Under the pieces are notes generated by a model. That model made no database searches, was not told the DNA's origin, and saw nothing but the letters and a program-made list of their open reading frames with translations. DNA of 64,000 nt from Monodelphis domestica (lineage: Eukaryota > Chordata > Mammalia > Didelphimorphia > Didelphidae), in the NCBI RefSeq assembly GCF_027887165.1, contig NC_077230.1, positions 344,439,850 through 344,503,849 on the forward strand, given 5' to 3'. Both the position numbers and the translations under genes were made by a program. This document shows, piece by piece, positions 53,405 through 62,900 of this stretch. Numbering within the stretch: the first letter of the stretch is position 1; each line of letters opens with the position of its first letter.

Positions 53405-53894
53405 CTTCCCTCCCTCCTTTCCTTCCTTCCTTCCTTCCTTCCTTCCTTCCTTCCTTCCTTCCTTCCTTCCTTCCTTCCTTCCTTCCTTCCTTCCTTCCTT
53501 CCTTCCTTCCTTCCTTCCTTCCTTCCTTCCTTCCTTCCTTCCTCCCTTCCTCCCTTCCTCCCTTCCTCCCTTCCTTCCTTCCTTCCTTCCTTCCTTCCTC
53601 CCTTCCTCCCTCCCTTCCTTCCTTCCTTCCTTCCTTCCTTCCTTCCTTCCTTCCTTCCTTCCTTCCTTCCTTCCTTCCTTCCTCCCTTTCTTCCTTCCTC
53701 CCTTCCTCCCTCCCTCCCTCCCTCCCTCCCTCCCCCCTCCCTCCCTCCCTCCCCCCTCCCTCCCTCCCTCCCTCCCTTCCTCCCTTCCTTCCTTCCTTCC
53801 TTCCTTCCTTCCTTCCTTCCTTCCTTCCTTCCTTCCTTCCTTCCTTCCTTCCTTCCTTCCTTCCTTCCTTCCTTCCTTCCTTCCTTCCTTCCTT
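53405..53894 (+). repeat. CCTT/CCCT compound microsatellite (490 bp)
   Basis: Long CCTT runs (53416-53540, 53620-53680, 53785-53894) alternate with CCCT/CCTTCCC blocks (53541-53615 and 53690-53780). Within the SLCO2B1 transcript it reads as a pure purine GAAG/GAGG tract. Open frames on both strands are artefacts. Confidence 0.95.
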
Positions 53895-53995
53895 TTCTTC
53901 TTCTATATTTACCTTCCACCTTAGTATTAATTCTAAGACAAAAGAATAATAGGCAAATGGGGTTAAGTGATTTTCTAAGCTATCTACCCCACTGT
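53895..53995 (-). mobile_element. Truncated SINE1-type element at the microsatellite edge
   Basis: 'tatttaccttccaccttagt', 'attctaagacaaaagaataa', 'ggcaaatggggttaagtga' keep the order of the SINE1 tail half. The CCTT tract lies on its tail side. Confidence 0.65.
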
Positions 53996-54007
53996 GAGGT
54001 ATCATAT

Positions 54008-54234
54008 TTGTTGTTCAGTTGTGTTCTACTCTATGACCCTAGTTGGCATTTTCTTGGCAAAGATATTGGAGTGGCTTGCCATTTCTTTCTCCTCATTTTA
54101 TAGATGAGGAAACTGAGGTAGGTATAGGTTAAGTGACTTGGCCAGGATCATGTAGCTAGTAAGTACTGGGGCAGGTTTTTAACTCAGGTCTTCCTATCTT
54201 CCTGGTCCTCTATCCACTGTACCACCTAGTTGTG
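54008..54234 (-). mobile_element. MAR1-like SINE
   Basis: Inverted copy: 'tgttgttcagttgtgttcta', 'gatgaggaaactgaggtagg', 'ctctatccactgtaccacct'. Confidence 0.85.
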
Positions 54235-54587
54235 AGGTAGCTAGAGCAAGTAATAACTAAACTTACTTTACTGATAGGAAAATTGAGGCCCAGAGGAGAG
54301 AAGTGAGATACTTGGGGTCTCATAATGAGTGAATAGCAAGACCAGGACCAGGATATGAATATCCAGACTCCCTGGCTATTGCAATATATTGCTACCATTC
54401 TAGATTAGATGAGCTCTTGAGATTCTGAGAAATCAAGGAATCCATAAACTTGGGCTCCAAAATGTTGTCTGGGGATACTCTGTTTTTGTCTCCCTACCTC
54501 ATTGTTCTCTCATCCCCTTCCCTTTCTCATTTCTTCTCCCCTCCCCTCTAACACTGTATCCCATCCCACCACAGTTTTTATTTTTAC

Positions 54588-54652
54588 CTAAAACTCTCAG
54601 CAACATGAACTGAATTCCAACAGCCAAAGATTTATCTTCATTCTTTACCCCC
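54588..54652 (-). CDS. SLCO2B1: SLCO2B1 65-bp coding exon: TM10-TM11 linker and start of TM11
   Basis: Short exon with acceptor 'ttggtttgcag' and donor 'gtaaaaat' (weaker than consensus at +4 to +6). The first G completes an Arg codon from the preceding exon; 21 codons follow (G-V-K-N-E-D-K-S-L-A-V-G-I-Q-F-M-L-L-R-V-L); the last G starts the Ala finished by the next exon. The K-x-E-D-K-x-x-A-x-G-x-Q motif is a hallmark of OATPs at the cytosolic entry to TM11. From memory, human SLCO2B1 reads almost the same here. The acceptor is closely abutted by an antisense L3 fragment beginning near 54690. Confidence 0.93.
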
Positions 54653-54689
54653 CTGCAAACCAAAAGCATCAGAAGAGTCAAAGGAATTG

Positions 54690-55265
54690 GTACATTGATC
54701 CTGCACAAGAGAAAACTTAGGGGGAGCACAATAACCATTTTTAGATATTTGAAGGACTGTCATAAAGAAGAGAAATGAAACTTATTCTGCTTGGTCTCAG
54801 GGGGAAAGGAGTAAGAGTAATTGGTACAAGTTGGAGAAAGGTAGATTTTAGCTTTATGTATGAAAAAAAAAAACTTCACTACAATTAGAACCATCCATAA
54901 TTGGAATGTAGCATGCTGGGAGGTTTCCCCTCACCAGAATTCTTCTTTTTTTAAACCCTTACCTTCTACCTTATTTAATGCTATGTATTGGTTCTAAGAC
55001 AGAAGAATGGCAAAGGCTAGGCAATGGGGGTGAAGTAACTTGCCCAGGGTCACACAGCTAGGAAGTATCTGAGGTCAGATTTGAACCCGGGACTTCCTGT
55101 CTCTAAGTCTGGCTCTCAACCCACTGAGCTACCCAGATGCCCCCCCCCCCCCGAATTCTTCTTGAGCAAAAATTGGATGATTATTAGTTTGGGATGGTTT
55201 AAGGGAGATCCTTGGTCAGGATAGGCTTGGATTAGATGCCCTCTAATTCTGAGATTCTGTGCTAA
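54690..55265 (+). mobile_element. CR1/L3-type LINE 3' end split by a SINE
   Basis: L3 words in order: 'aataaccatttttagatatt', 'ggaatgtagcatgctgggag', then after the SINE 'tggattagatgccctctaat' and 'tctgagattctgtg'. Antisense to SLCO2B1. Confidence 0.75.
54948..55152 (-). mobile_element. SINE1-type element in L3, with target duplication
   Basis: Inverted copy bounded by gaattcttctt (54937-54947 and 55153-55163). A C-run of 14 at its head end (about 55139-55152). Confidence 0.9.
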
Positions 55266-55340
55266 GATCTAACACTCCTACTAGGTCCTGATAATTGGGT
55301 TACCTTCTCCCTATTTATAGCTGCTAAGAATCATAGGACA

Positions 55341-55542
55341 GAAGCAGCAAGGTGGCTCAGTAGATAGAACACCAGGCCTGGAGATGGGAGGCCCTGGGTT
55401 CAAATCTGGCCTCAAATATTTTGTTGCTATGTAACCCTGGGCAAGTTCCTTAACCCCAATTGCCTAGCCCTTACTGTTCTGCCTTGGAACTGATACTTAG
55501 TATTGAGTCTAAGGCAGAGGATAAGAATTAAAAAAAAATTCT
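55341..55542 (+). mobile_element. SINE1-type element
   Basis: Plus-sense full copy: 'caaggtggctcagtagatag', 'ggttcaaatctggcctcaaa', 'ttgagtctaaggcagaggat', A-rich tail. Confidence 0.9.
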
Positions 55543-55544
55543 AG

Positions 55545-55960
55545 GATTATAAATCTAGAACTAGAAGGAATTTCAGAGAACATTCAATCCAGTGATGGTG
55601 AACATTTTAGAGACTGAATGCCCAAACTGCAGTCATCATGCCATGTGAGCCTTGGCCTTACCCCAGATAGGGAAGGGAGGAAGCACTCCCATTAGGTTTC
55701 TGGGCAGAGCGGTGGGTGATGTGAGAAATGTCCTCAGGTGTGCATAGAGTGAGGGAGAAGAGCAGCCCCCTCCAGACACATGTGACATAGGTTTTCCAAC
55801 ATGGATCTAATCAAATTCTCTCATTTTATAAATGAAAAAAATAAGGCCCCCATGGAAGTTAATGACTTGACTAAAGACATTCAGGTAAGCGTCAGAGGCA
55901 AAATTTGAACGCATATCTTCTGACTTCAAGCAAGTGCTCTTTCCACTGTGGTACAAGAAT
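55545..55960 (-). mobile_element. MIR split by a hAT MITE
   Basis: 'gattataaatctagaactag' to 55589, then 'ctcattttataaatgaaaaa', 'atttgaacgcatatcttctg' from 55813. Confidence 0.65.
55590..55804. mobile_element. hAT-type MITE with 8-bp target duplication
   Basis: Ends 'cagtgatggtgaacattt' and 'aggttttccaacatgg', imperfect inverses. Flanks attcaatc (55582-55589) and atctaatc (55805-55812) match at 6 of 8 positions, the duplication size of hAT transposons. Inserted in a MIR. Confidence 0.65.
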
Positions 55961-56157
55961 TTACTCAAGATCTTCGGGTTTCTTTTCCCACCCCTCTTGG
56001 GGCTTGGTGTCCCTTCCCAGGTCAGGGGTTAAGTACTCTGGGACTAGGATATCTGTTATAATTTCTTTCCTACCAGAAAAAAGACCTGTAGGGCAAAGGC
56101 TCCTTCCCAACATATGACTCATATCTTCAGATCTTTCAACTATTTTAGGTGACCTGT

Positions 56158-56380
56158 CATGTTGTTGTTCAGTTATTTTTCAGTTGTGTATGACTCTTCA
56201 TGACCTCATTTGGGGTTTTCTTGTCAAAGAGAGTACAGAGGTTTACAGTTTCCTTCTCCAGCTCATTTTTCATGTGAAGAAACTGAGACCAAGAGGGTTA
56301 AGTGAGTTGCCCAGGGTCATACAGTAAGTGTTTGAAGCCAGGTTTGAATTCAGGAAGAGGAGTCTTCTCTACTTTAGTGG
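56158..56380 (-). mobile_element. MAR1-like SINE
   Basis: Inverted copy: 'gtgtatgactcttcatgacc', 'cagtttccttctccagctca', 'gtttgaattcaggaagagga'. Head truncated. Confidence 0.85.
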
Positions 56381-56608
56381 CCCATCATAGTCCCCAACAG
56401 ACATTTTTCCAGTGAACTTAGATTATGGGATATATCAGATGATCTCAAAACACAGTGTTGACTCCACTCAAAAGGCTATATATTTATCGGTAACACTCAA
56501 TGTTGCCATTGCTATGACATGCATCACTGTCCCATCATACAGAGAGTCATGCCCCACCCCCCTCTACCTGAGGAATGCCACAATCTAACCAGGTAGGTTC
56601 GCCATTAC

Positions 56609-56781
56609 CTCAGGATGAGCATGAAGGCAGGTGTATGAGAGATACTGGCCACAGCCCCTCCAAGACTGATGAGGAGGATGAAGGGATATACCAGGTGACT
56701 GCAGGATGATTCACAGGATCCAGAGATGATGGAACTATTTCTAATCCCTGAAATGAGGCAGCTGCAGTTGGTATAGATAAC
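56609..56781 (-). CDS. SLCO2B1: SLCO2B1 coding exon: end of loop 5 and TM10
   Basis: 173-bp exon with acceptor 'tcttctctag' and donor 'gtaatg'. Starts in phase 0 with V-I-Y-T-N-C-S-C-L-I, completing the cysteine pattern of the Kazal-like extracellular loop 5. Then G-S-C-E-S-S-C-S-H-L (two more conserved cysteines), followed by TM10 (V-Y-P-F-I-L-L-I-S-L-G-G-A-V-A-S-I) and S-H-T-P-A-F-M-L-I-L. The last two bases (AG) open an Arg finished in the next exon. Potential N-glycosylation sites are N-C-S and N-S-S in the loop. From memory, human SLCO2B1 has the same Y-T-N-C-S-C and S-H-T-P-S-F-M-L-I-L-R landmarks, and fits better than SLCO2A1. Confidence 0.93.
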
Positions 56782-57147
56782 CTAGAGAAGAAAAGGCAAG
56801 TCCTTGGGGTGAGAGAAAAAAAGTTCTTGGGGAACCCTAGCACACTTATATGAAGAAATCGACATTGAATCTCATGCTTTCCTGTGTTGCATGAACTTCA
56901 CAGTGATGTGGGCAAGAAGGGATTAAGGTCTTATCCAAAAAATTGGGTGACAGTTCAGACTGACTCCATGGCGAGGAAACAATATTAATTAATTATAAGA
57001 GAATATAGTAATAGAGTAGCTAGTAAAAAAAAAAAAGCAAGTAGGTGAATAAGGTAAGATGAGGAGTTAAGGGGATGTGGTGGTAAAGTGGGTAAGGGGT
57101 TTTCAGAAATGCTTTTTATCTTGATTAGTTACTAAGGAAGGGGTCAT

Positions 57148-57150
<3 letters not shown>

Positions 57151-57203
<53 letters not shown>
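57151..57203 (+). repeat. (TATC)13 microsatellite in a SINE tail
   Basis: Clean tetranucleotide run of about 53 bp between the target duplication and the T-rich tail of the SINE. Confidence 0.95.
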
Positions 57204-57413
57204 TCATTTATTTATTTTTTAAACTCTTTTCCGTCTTGGAATCAATATTGTTTATTGCTTCCAAGGCAGAAGAGTAGTAAAGGCTAGGCAATGGGGGTCA
57301 AGTGACTTGCCCAGGATCACACAGCTGGGAAGTGTCTGAGACCAGATTTGAACCCAGCACTTCCTATCTCTAGTCCTGGCTCTCAATCTACTGAGCTACC
57401 CAGCTACCCCCCT
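57153..57413 (-). mobile_element. SINE1-type element with (TATC)n tail and perfect target duplication
   Basis: Inverted copy. Its body (about 57210-57413) is followed on the tail side by (TATC)n (57151-57203). Body plus microsatellite are enclosed by gaaggggtcatttatc at 57137-57152 and 57414-57429, a 16-bp perfect duplication. Confidence 0.95.
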
Positions 57414-58139
57414 GAAGGGGTCATTTATCAGAGTGGTTATTTCCTTGTCATTTCTAAGGATCTAATGTCACTTTACTCCTGGCTCACTTTGGTCTGTGTA
57501 GCTTTACCCATGATTCACTCTGTTTGCCCACTTTGGGGGAACAAACCATAATGTAAATGGGATGCTAATGATAAATGAAAATGCTCCAGAACAACTTTTG
57601 GTTAAATTGTGGTCTCTTCTGCACAGACTCTAAGGAAGGCAATGATCATGGAAATTGAGTATTGTCTGAACCTAGTTCTGTGTGACTGGGAATCTGAAGC
57701 CCCCTTAACCAAGGACTTAGGTTATGTGATATGAGGAGTTTCCTCATGATTGTAAATCTAAGCAACTCATAAGTCTTATCTGAAAGGTGGCCTCATACTA
57801 TTTGATTAGTTTTTATTTCCACATTCTTTTGATTGTTTACAGCTACATGGCAGGGTTTGGGGGAGACATCAGTAGGGCACCAGCTCTTTCTTGGAGATGG
57901 TCCTCTGAATATTTTTATTTTTTGTATTTTCCTGCTTTATTGTTTCATTCATTCATATTCATAGAGACCATATTGAGCACCTACACAGTGGTTCATCATG
58001 AGAAGCCTGGCCTATCTTACAGTGAATTCCATGTTCATGGAAAGTCATGAAAAAATGAAAAATACAAATGTTCCAGAATCTTTGTAGCCTCCTTCTTTCT
58101 GCTGTGGCAGTGACAGAACAGAAAAGGATTACTAGATGG

Positions 58140-58440
58140 CATAGAAGATCCAGTTCTGGGCTTGACATCAAGTGCCTACTAGCTGTGTGACCCTGATCAA
58201 GTCATTCAACCTCTCAGCCTCAGTTTCTACATCTTTAAAATGGATATAAGACCACCTACCTGTCAGGATTGTTGAGAGGAACTCAGAACTATACTTCTTG
58301 AAACCTTTCCAACATGGTAGAACTTGCCTTGGCTTATACTTCAGTGGCACAAACTTTGTTAATATAGGTAGAACACTTTATAAACCTTAAATACCATATA
58401 ATGTGAGTTATTATTACTACTACTATTACTTATTATTATT
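58140..58440 (+). mobile_element. MIR-type CORE-SINE, interrupted
   Basis: 'tagctgtgtgaccctgatca', 'cctcagtttctacatcttta' to 58285. About 75 bp of foreign sequence follows, then the MIR tail 'gaacactttataaaccttaa' and an ATT-rich end (58410-58448). Confidence 0.7.
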
Positions 58441-59028
58441 ATTATTATAAAAATAGGGCTTAGGATGCTAAGAACCACACAATTTTTAGATCACCTCTAA
58501 ATAATAGCTTCTCTATTAGTGTTCTACATGTGAGATTCTTGTCCACTTGCCAACAAACAAATGTACTCCTGGAGGAACTGAAGTATATTAATTTGACATC
58601 TTCACTATGATTAAGCCAGAAGATAAAAGGAAGTTGCAGCTACAAGGAAGGATGACTCATGGATTCTTCTTAGAGAAGCAAATAAAGGAACTGATAGAAC
58701 TAATTTCATTGTCCATCATCAAAGTCAAGAAGAAAAATATTTCCAAGAACAGCTGGTCATCTTGCATTGCAATACCTTTGTTAAATATTTGTAAAAATAC
58801 CACCATGGAAATAATTATAGCTTATTGCCTACATCTTTGGGAGAGGATGATGGAAGTAGAGAAGTTCTAAGAACGCAATAAGGTCTACCTAATGAAGTAA
58901 TATACTATATATTTGAATATGCTTATTGACTTCAATGGGAAGATAGGCATAGAGGAGAAAAGGAAAGAATGTTGAAAAGCATGATCCCAATAAAGGGCAA
59001 AACGAGCTGCTAAAAGGTTATCATAACT

Positions 59029-59160
59029 GTTTGTCTGTCTCTGTCTCTGTCCCTGTGTCTGTCTGTCTGTCTCTTTTCTCTCTCTTTGTCTCTGTCTCTG
59101 TCTCTGTCTCTGTCTCCCTGTCTCTCTCTGTTTCTGTCTTTGTCTCTGTTTCTCTTTTCC
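59029..59160 (+). repeat. TCTG/TCTC-type simple repeat
   Basis: Interleaved (TCTG) and 'tctctgtctctg' runs of about 130 bp with several interruptions. Confidence 0.85.
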
Positions 59161-59239
59161 CCTCCAAACCTTCAGACTAGATGTTAGCAAGTCCTAGTCA
59201 CCCTTTGCTGGTCCCAGCTCTGATCATCATACATGGCTT

Positions 59240-59890
59240 AGTTGAAAGTACCAGGAAGAGTTAGCCTGGAGAAGAGAAGATTTAGGAGGAACATGATAGT
59301 TGTTTGTAGGTATTTCAAGGTTTTCTTTTTTTTTTTAACCCTTACCTTCTGTCTTGGAGTCAATACTATGTATTGGTTCCAAGGCAGAAGAGTGGTAAAG
59401 GCTAGGCAATGGGGGTCAAGTGACTTGCCCAGGGTGACACAGCTGGGAAGTGTCTGAGGCCAGATTTGAACCTAGGACCTCCTGTCTCTAGGCCTGACTC
59501 GCAGTCCACTTAGCTACCCAGCTGCCCCTAAAGATTATTTCTTAAAATTATTTCTTATTTATTAATTTCTTATTTAATAATACTTATTATTTCTCAGATA
59601 TGGAAGAAGAATCAGCCTTATTCTTTCTTGCTCTAGAGTGCAGATCTAGGTGCAATGGTTGGTGGAAATAGCAGAAATAGAATTAGCTTGGATGTTAGGA
59701 AAAACTCAAAGGTTGAGAAGTGTCCCAAAGTGGAACTGGTCACCTCAGGTGGAAGTGGGCTCCTCAGAATTAGAGATCTCTATGTAATGGTTGGATGAGT
59801 ACTTGCCATTCTGTAGAAAGGAATCTTGTTCAGAAATATGGTGGACTAGTTAAGTTGTGAGATCTCTTTTACCTCTAAGATCCTGTCAAT
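59240..59890 (+). mobile_element. CR1/L3-type LINE 3' end split by a SINE
   Basis: 'gagttagcctggagaagaga', 'gttgtttgtaggtatttcaa' to 59326, resuming at about 59530 with 'gatatggaagaagaatcagc' (59599) and 'gtcccaaagtggaactggtc' (59723), ending 'tgagatctcttttacctcta'. Confidence 0.75.
59327..59528 (-). mobile_element. SINE1-type element inside L3
   Basis: Inverted full copy from 'ttttttttttaacccttacc' to 'ttagctacccagctgcccct'. Confidence 0.9.
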
Positions 59891-60011
59891 GAACCCTCTT
59901 CCTCCCTCTCCCTCAACAACCTTCCCCACCCCAAGGCCTTTTTTTTCACCCCTCAGCTGTTACAATTGAAGGAGAGAAAGGAAGAAAGAGAGATCATTAA
60001 AGGGGACTCAC

Positions 60012-60177
60012 TGAGCCATGACCAGGGCTTGGATCACCCTGAACCTCTGTGCAGCCAGCCTGACAGGGGGTCACATACTCGGTGTGGCTCCTGGTGTCAC
60101 ACACAGGGTTGAAGTCACTCTTAGAGCAGGAGCACAGCTGGATACAGTTTAGGAACTCCCCATTTTCAGGAAGAGTA
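60012..60177 (-). CDS. SLCO2B1: SLCO2B1 coding exon: Kazal-like part of extracellular loop 5
   Basis: 166-bp exon with acceptor 'tttcttcccag' and donor 'gtgagt'. One base completes a codon from the missing upstream exon; 55 codons follow and it ends in phase 0. Residues include N-C-I-Q-L-C-S-C, F-N-P-V-C-D, Y-V-T-P-C-Q-A-G-C: six cysteines spaced as in the Kazal-like domain between TM9 and TM10 of OATPs. This disulfide-rich loop is needed for surface expression in the human protein. From memory, human SLCO2B1 has the same F-N-P-V-C-D and Y-I-T-P-C-H-A-G-C. The C-terminal part (E-V-Q-G-D-P-S-P-G-H-G-S) is poorly conserved. It is the most upstream SLCO2B1 exon in the window. Confidence 0.92.
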
Positions 60178-60972
60178 CTGGGAAGAAAGCAATGCCACAG
60201 AATCAACTCTTCCCCTATGGTAATTGCTCCGTACCCCTAGCATCCAACTTCTTTCTATCTTTTCCACACCAACCGTGATGATTCCCAAAGAGCAATAATC
60301 TCAGGAATTCAGATTCTTTTCCCCAAACTCACCTGTAAAAATGGGGACTTGATATATTCAATTAATATTGAGGATAATATTGGTATTGGCATTGTATTCT
60401 GTCAAGTTACTATTAGAAACAGAGTCCTATGTTTGGAACTGAGAGAGATACAACATTTGGCTAAGATACAGTCTTCACCTTTAAGAATCAATCAGAGCAG
60501 CTCCCTCCTTGGGTAAGGCATCACCATCTCCATTTTACAGATGAAGTAACTAAGGCCCTAGAGGTTAAATTCCTTTGCTGTAGGTCACAGAATTTCAGCT
60601 ATAGAAGGGATACAAGAATATAGAATGTGGTAACTAGCAGGGACCTTTGATGATAATTTTTAAAGCCCTTATAAATGGCTTTATGATTTACAAAGCATTC
60701 TACTTACATGATCTCATTGTACTATCACTTTTGCAAGATAAGTACTTCATGTATTATCTCTGTTTTATAGTTAAGGAAAATTAAGACTTGAATAGGTTAA
60801 ATGACTGGCCCAGGGACACACAGCCTTGTTAGCATCAAAAACAGATCTAAACTTCAATTTTTCTTGACTCCAAGTCAAATGTTCTTTCCACTACACACCA
60901 CTGTCTCTTAGAGATTGTGTAACACAAGCCCCTCATTTCATAGCAAGTTGATGACCAAGAGACAATGTTAAG
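60178..60972 (-). other. SLCO2B1 intron (continues to window end); MIR pieces
   Basis: Inverted MIR at 60655-60900 ('tctgttttatagttaaggaa', 'gactggcccagggacacaca') and a scrap at 60525-60600. No further exon of the gene is visible from here to 64000. Confidence 0.6.
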
Positions 60973-61204
60973 AATCTGTTGTTCAGTTGTTCTGGTTGTG
61001 TCTGACTCTTCATGGCCCCATTGGGAGCTTTCTTTGCAAAGATTCAGGAGCATTTTGCCATTTCCTTCTCCAGCTCATTTTACAGATGAGGAAATCAAGT
61101 TAAACAGGGTGAAATGATTTGCCAAGGGTCACCCAGCTAGTAAGTGGCTGAATCCAAATTTGAACTCAGGCCTTAACTCTATCCATTGGGCCATCTAGCT
61201 ACCC
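60973..61204 (-). mobile_element. MAR1-like SINE
   Basis: Inverted full copy: 'tgttgttcagttgttctggt', 'gccatttccttctccagctc', 'actctatccattgggccatc'. Confidence 0.85.
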
Positions 61205-61839
61205 TGTAAAGAATTCAATAGAAATAAACAGCTGATTTAGGGGACCTTGGGGGTGGATCTTTGTGTGTGGCTAGCATAATGCCTGATATATAAGAAATGC
61301 TCACCACTTTTTGAATTGGGCTGAAGTTTGACTAGAATTCAGGTCTCTTGATTCTCTGAGACTGTTAAACTCAATAAGGGATCCAACGTGAGACATAACT
61401 TGAATCTGTATCCTGGAGGCTTTGGTGAATCCTTTATGGGCAGTGTTGTGGGGGTTTTAAAGTGTACCCCTTGGGTTCAGAAAGGATACCTTTTGCAAGC
61501 ATGCAAGACTCTGAAAACCCCACTTAAAGATCAAGAGAGATTTATTAGTATTGTTAAATTCTTTGCCAGCAAGGCAGCATAAGTGGAACAACATGGAAGT
61601 TGCCACCTCAATGCCTCCATTATGGGATTTTTATGTTCTTCCATCTCAATTCAATGGGACAATCAAAGGAGGCTAATCTCCAAGGTCAGGTGTTTTAGGT
61701 TAAGAATCATGAGGGCCTAAAAGACAGAGGAATTTCCCCATAATGGTTTGCCTGAGCTTCTGGGGATACAATGCCCATGCCACAAAGTTCTCTGATGAGT
61801 ATTGAGAAGGAGCAATGGAAGGAGGTGTCAAGTCTCTGC
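61205..61839. other. Unassigned; possible LTR remnant
   Basis: 61340-61760 has an LTR-like texture ('agatcaagagagatttatta', 'tgttaaattctttgcc') but no target duplication or paired ends could be shown. The 64-codon frame at 61388 is unrecognised. Confidence 0.25.
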
Positions 61840-62045
61840 CTTCAGAGAATCTGTGGGCTGAAGTGGAAGGCATACCTTCTCTGCTATCAGGGATCCCCTG
61901 TTTGAGGGAAAGACATGATCTCTGTTCTCAGAAAGTCCTTAGAGGAGAAGACAGGGTTCTGTCCCCAAAGACCTCTGAGACTGTGAACTGACAAGAAACA
62001 GCCCCTGTCCTAAGGGAATTCCTAGTTTAAGCCCAGAATCTGAAG
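61840..62045 (-). repeat. Dispersed 40-45-bp minisatellite, locus F
   Basis: Four to five inverted units: 'cagggatcccctgtttgagg' with 'gaaagacatgatctctgt', 'tctcagaaagtccttagagg', 'ccccaaagacctctgagact', 'gtcctaagggaattcctagt'. Confidence 0.45.
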
Positions 62046-62339
62046 GAGGGATTAGAGCCACACCCAGAACATGGGCATAAAACAGAAAAATTAAGGAGAG
62101 AATCCAATAAAAATAATTTGTGAGTTCCGAAGGAATGTCCAATGAAGGAGCGAAGAAAGGTAATGAGGTTAATCAGGGAAAACTACCTGGAGAAGGTGAA
62201 TCAGTAGGGCCTGAATGTGTAAAGGGGTGGAAATGAATGGATATATGTCACTAGGGAGTCTGAATAGTAGTGAAGATGGGAGGAAGCCATGGGGAAGGAG
62301 GGAAGGAGGCAGCTGACATAAGGACAGGAGCATAAGGTG
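62046..62339. other. Unassigned, purine-leaning
   Basis: No feature recognised. Confidence 0.3.
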
Positions 62340-62900
62340 GCAGATTTCTGCTCCATATAAGGAAGAACTTCCTAACATTTAGAGTAGTCTCAAAGTGGGA
62401 CAAGCTCCCTCATAAGACTGTGAGCTTCCTGTCATGGGGATTATTTAAATACTTTATGAAGCTCTTCTTATAGGTTGATCCCTATACTCAGGGTTTTAAG
62501 GAAGGAAGAAGAAGGAGGAAGAAGAAGAAGAGGAGATGAAGGAAAACAGAAAAGAGGAGGGAGAGGAGTTGGAAAAAGAGACATTCTCTATCTCAAAGGA
62601 ATTCAAGAACTAAGATAGATCATCCTTGTTCTGTTTGGTCCTACAGGGCAGAACTCAATATTCAATTCATAGAGTTGTAGGAAAATAGATTCTGGTTCAA
62701 GAGAAGGAAAACTTCTAGGCAGTCAGAATAGTATGAAACTATAGTAGTCTCCCTCATAAGGTAGTGAGCTCTCCATCACTGAAAGTGTTTGAACACTGGC
62801 AAGGTGACTGATTGCTGTTAGGGATGCTGTAAAGGAAAATCATGCTATACGTAGGAGATAAATGGATTCCTAAGATGTCTTCTGACTCTGAGAATACCAG
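62340..62900 (+). mobile_element. Two CR1/L3-type 3' ends around a GAA-rich run
   Basis: First 62340-62500 ('ccatataaggaagaacttcc', 'ctcataagactgtgagcttc'), a GAAGAA/GGA run at 62500-62580, second 62600-62900 ('ggaaaacttctaggcagtca', 'gtagtgagctctccatcact'). Confidence 0.65.

Larger units (their letters stand above)
53074..54587 (-). other. SLCO2B1 intron holding a long microsatellite
   Basis: 1,514 bp. It contains minisatellite locus G, a 490-bp CCTT tract, a truncated SINE1 and a MAR1-like SINE, each listed. The rest is unassigned, including an inverted MIR at about 54238-54390. Confidence 0.8.
54653..56608 (-). other. SLCO2B1 intron
   Basis: 1,956 bp. Nearly all of it can be assigned to repeats listed below (L3, SINE1, MIR, hAT, MAR1). 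About 55960-56157 and 56381-56608 are unassigned. Confidence 0.8.
56782..60011 (-). other. SLCO2B1 intron
   Basis: 3,230 bp with a SINE1 carrying a TATC tail, a MIR, a TCTG run and a split L3, all listed. 56810-57136, 57430-58139 and 58441-59029 are unassigned; an 87-codon forward frame at 58607 is not recognised. Confidence 0.8.

Noticed and set aside
53329-54005. Frames of about 200 codons on both strands within the SLCO2B1 intron
   Set aside because: Products of the CCTT/CCCT tetranucleotide array.
58607-58870. 87-codon forward frame, Lys/Ile-rich
   Set aside because: No recognisable domain, antisense within a SLCO2B1 intron; probably chance or an unrecognised retrocopy.
60012-60177. Stand-alone Kazal protease inhibitor gene
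   Set aside because: Phase, spacing and the following TM10-TM12 exons show that this is the extracellular loop of an OATP.
60320-60360. Donor-like 'acaggtgagt' in minus sense, possible upstream SLCO2B1 exon
   Set aside because: The sequence before it (minus sense) is AT-rich and does not read as the OATP segment expected ahead of the Kazal-like exon; no acceptor was found.
61340-61760. Possible second endogenous retroviral LTR
   Set aside because: Texture is suggestive but no paired TG/CA ends or target duplication could be identified.
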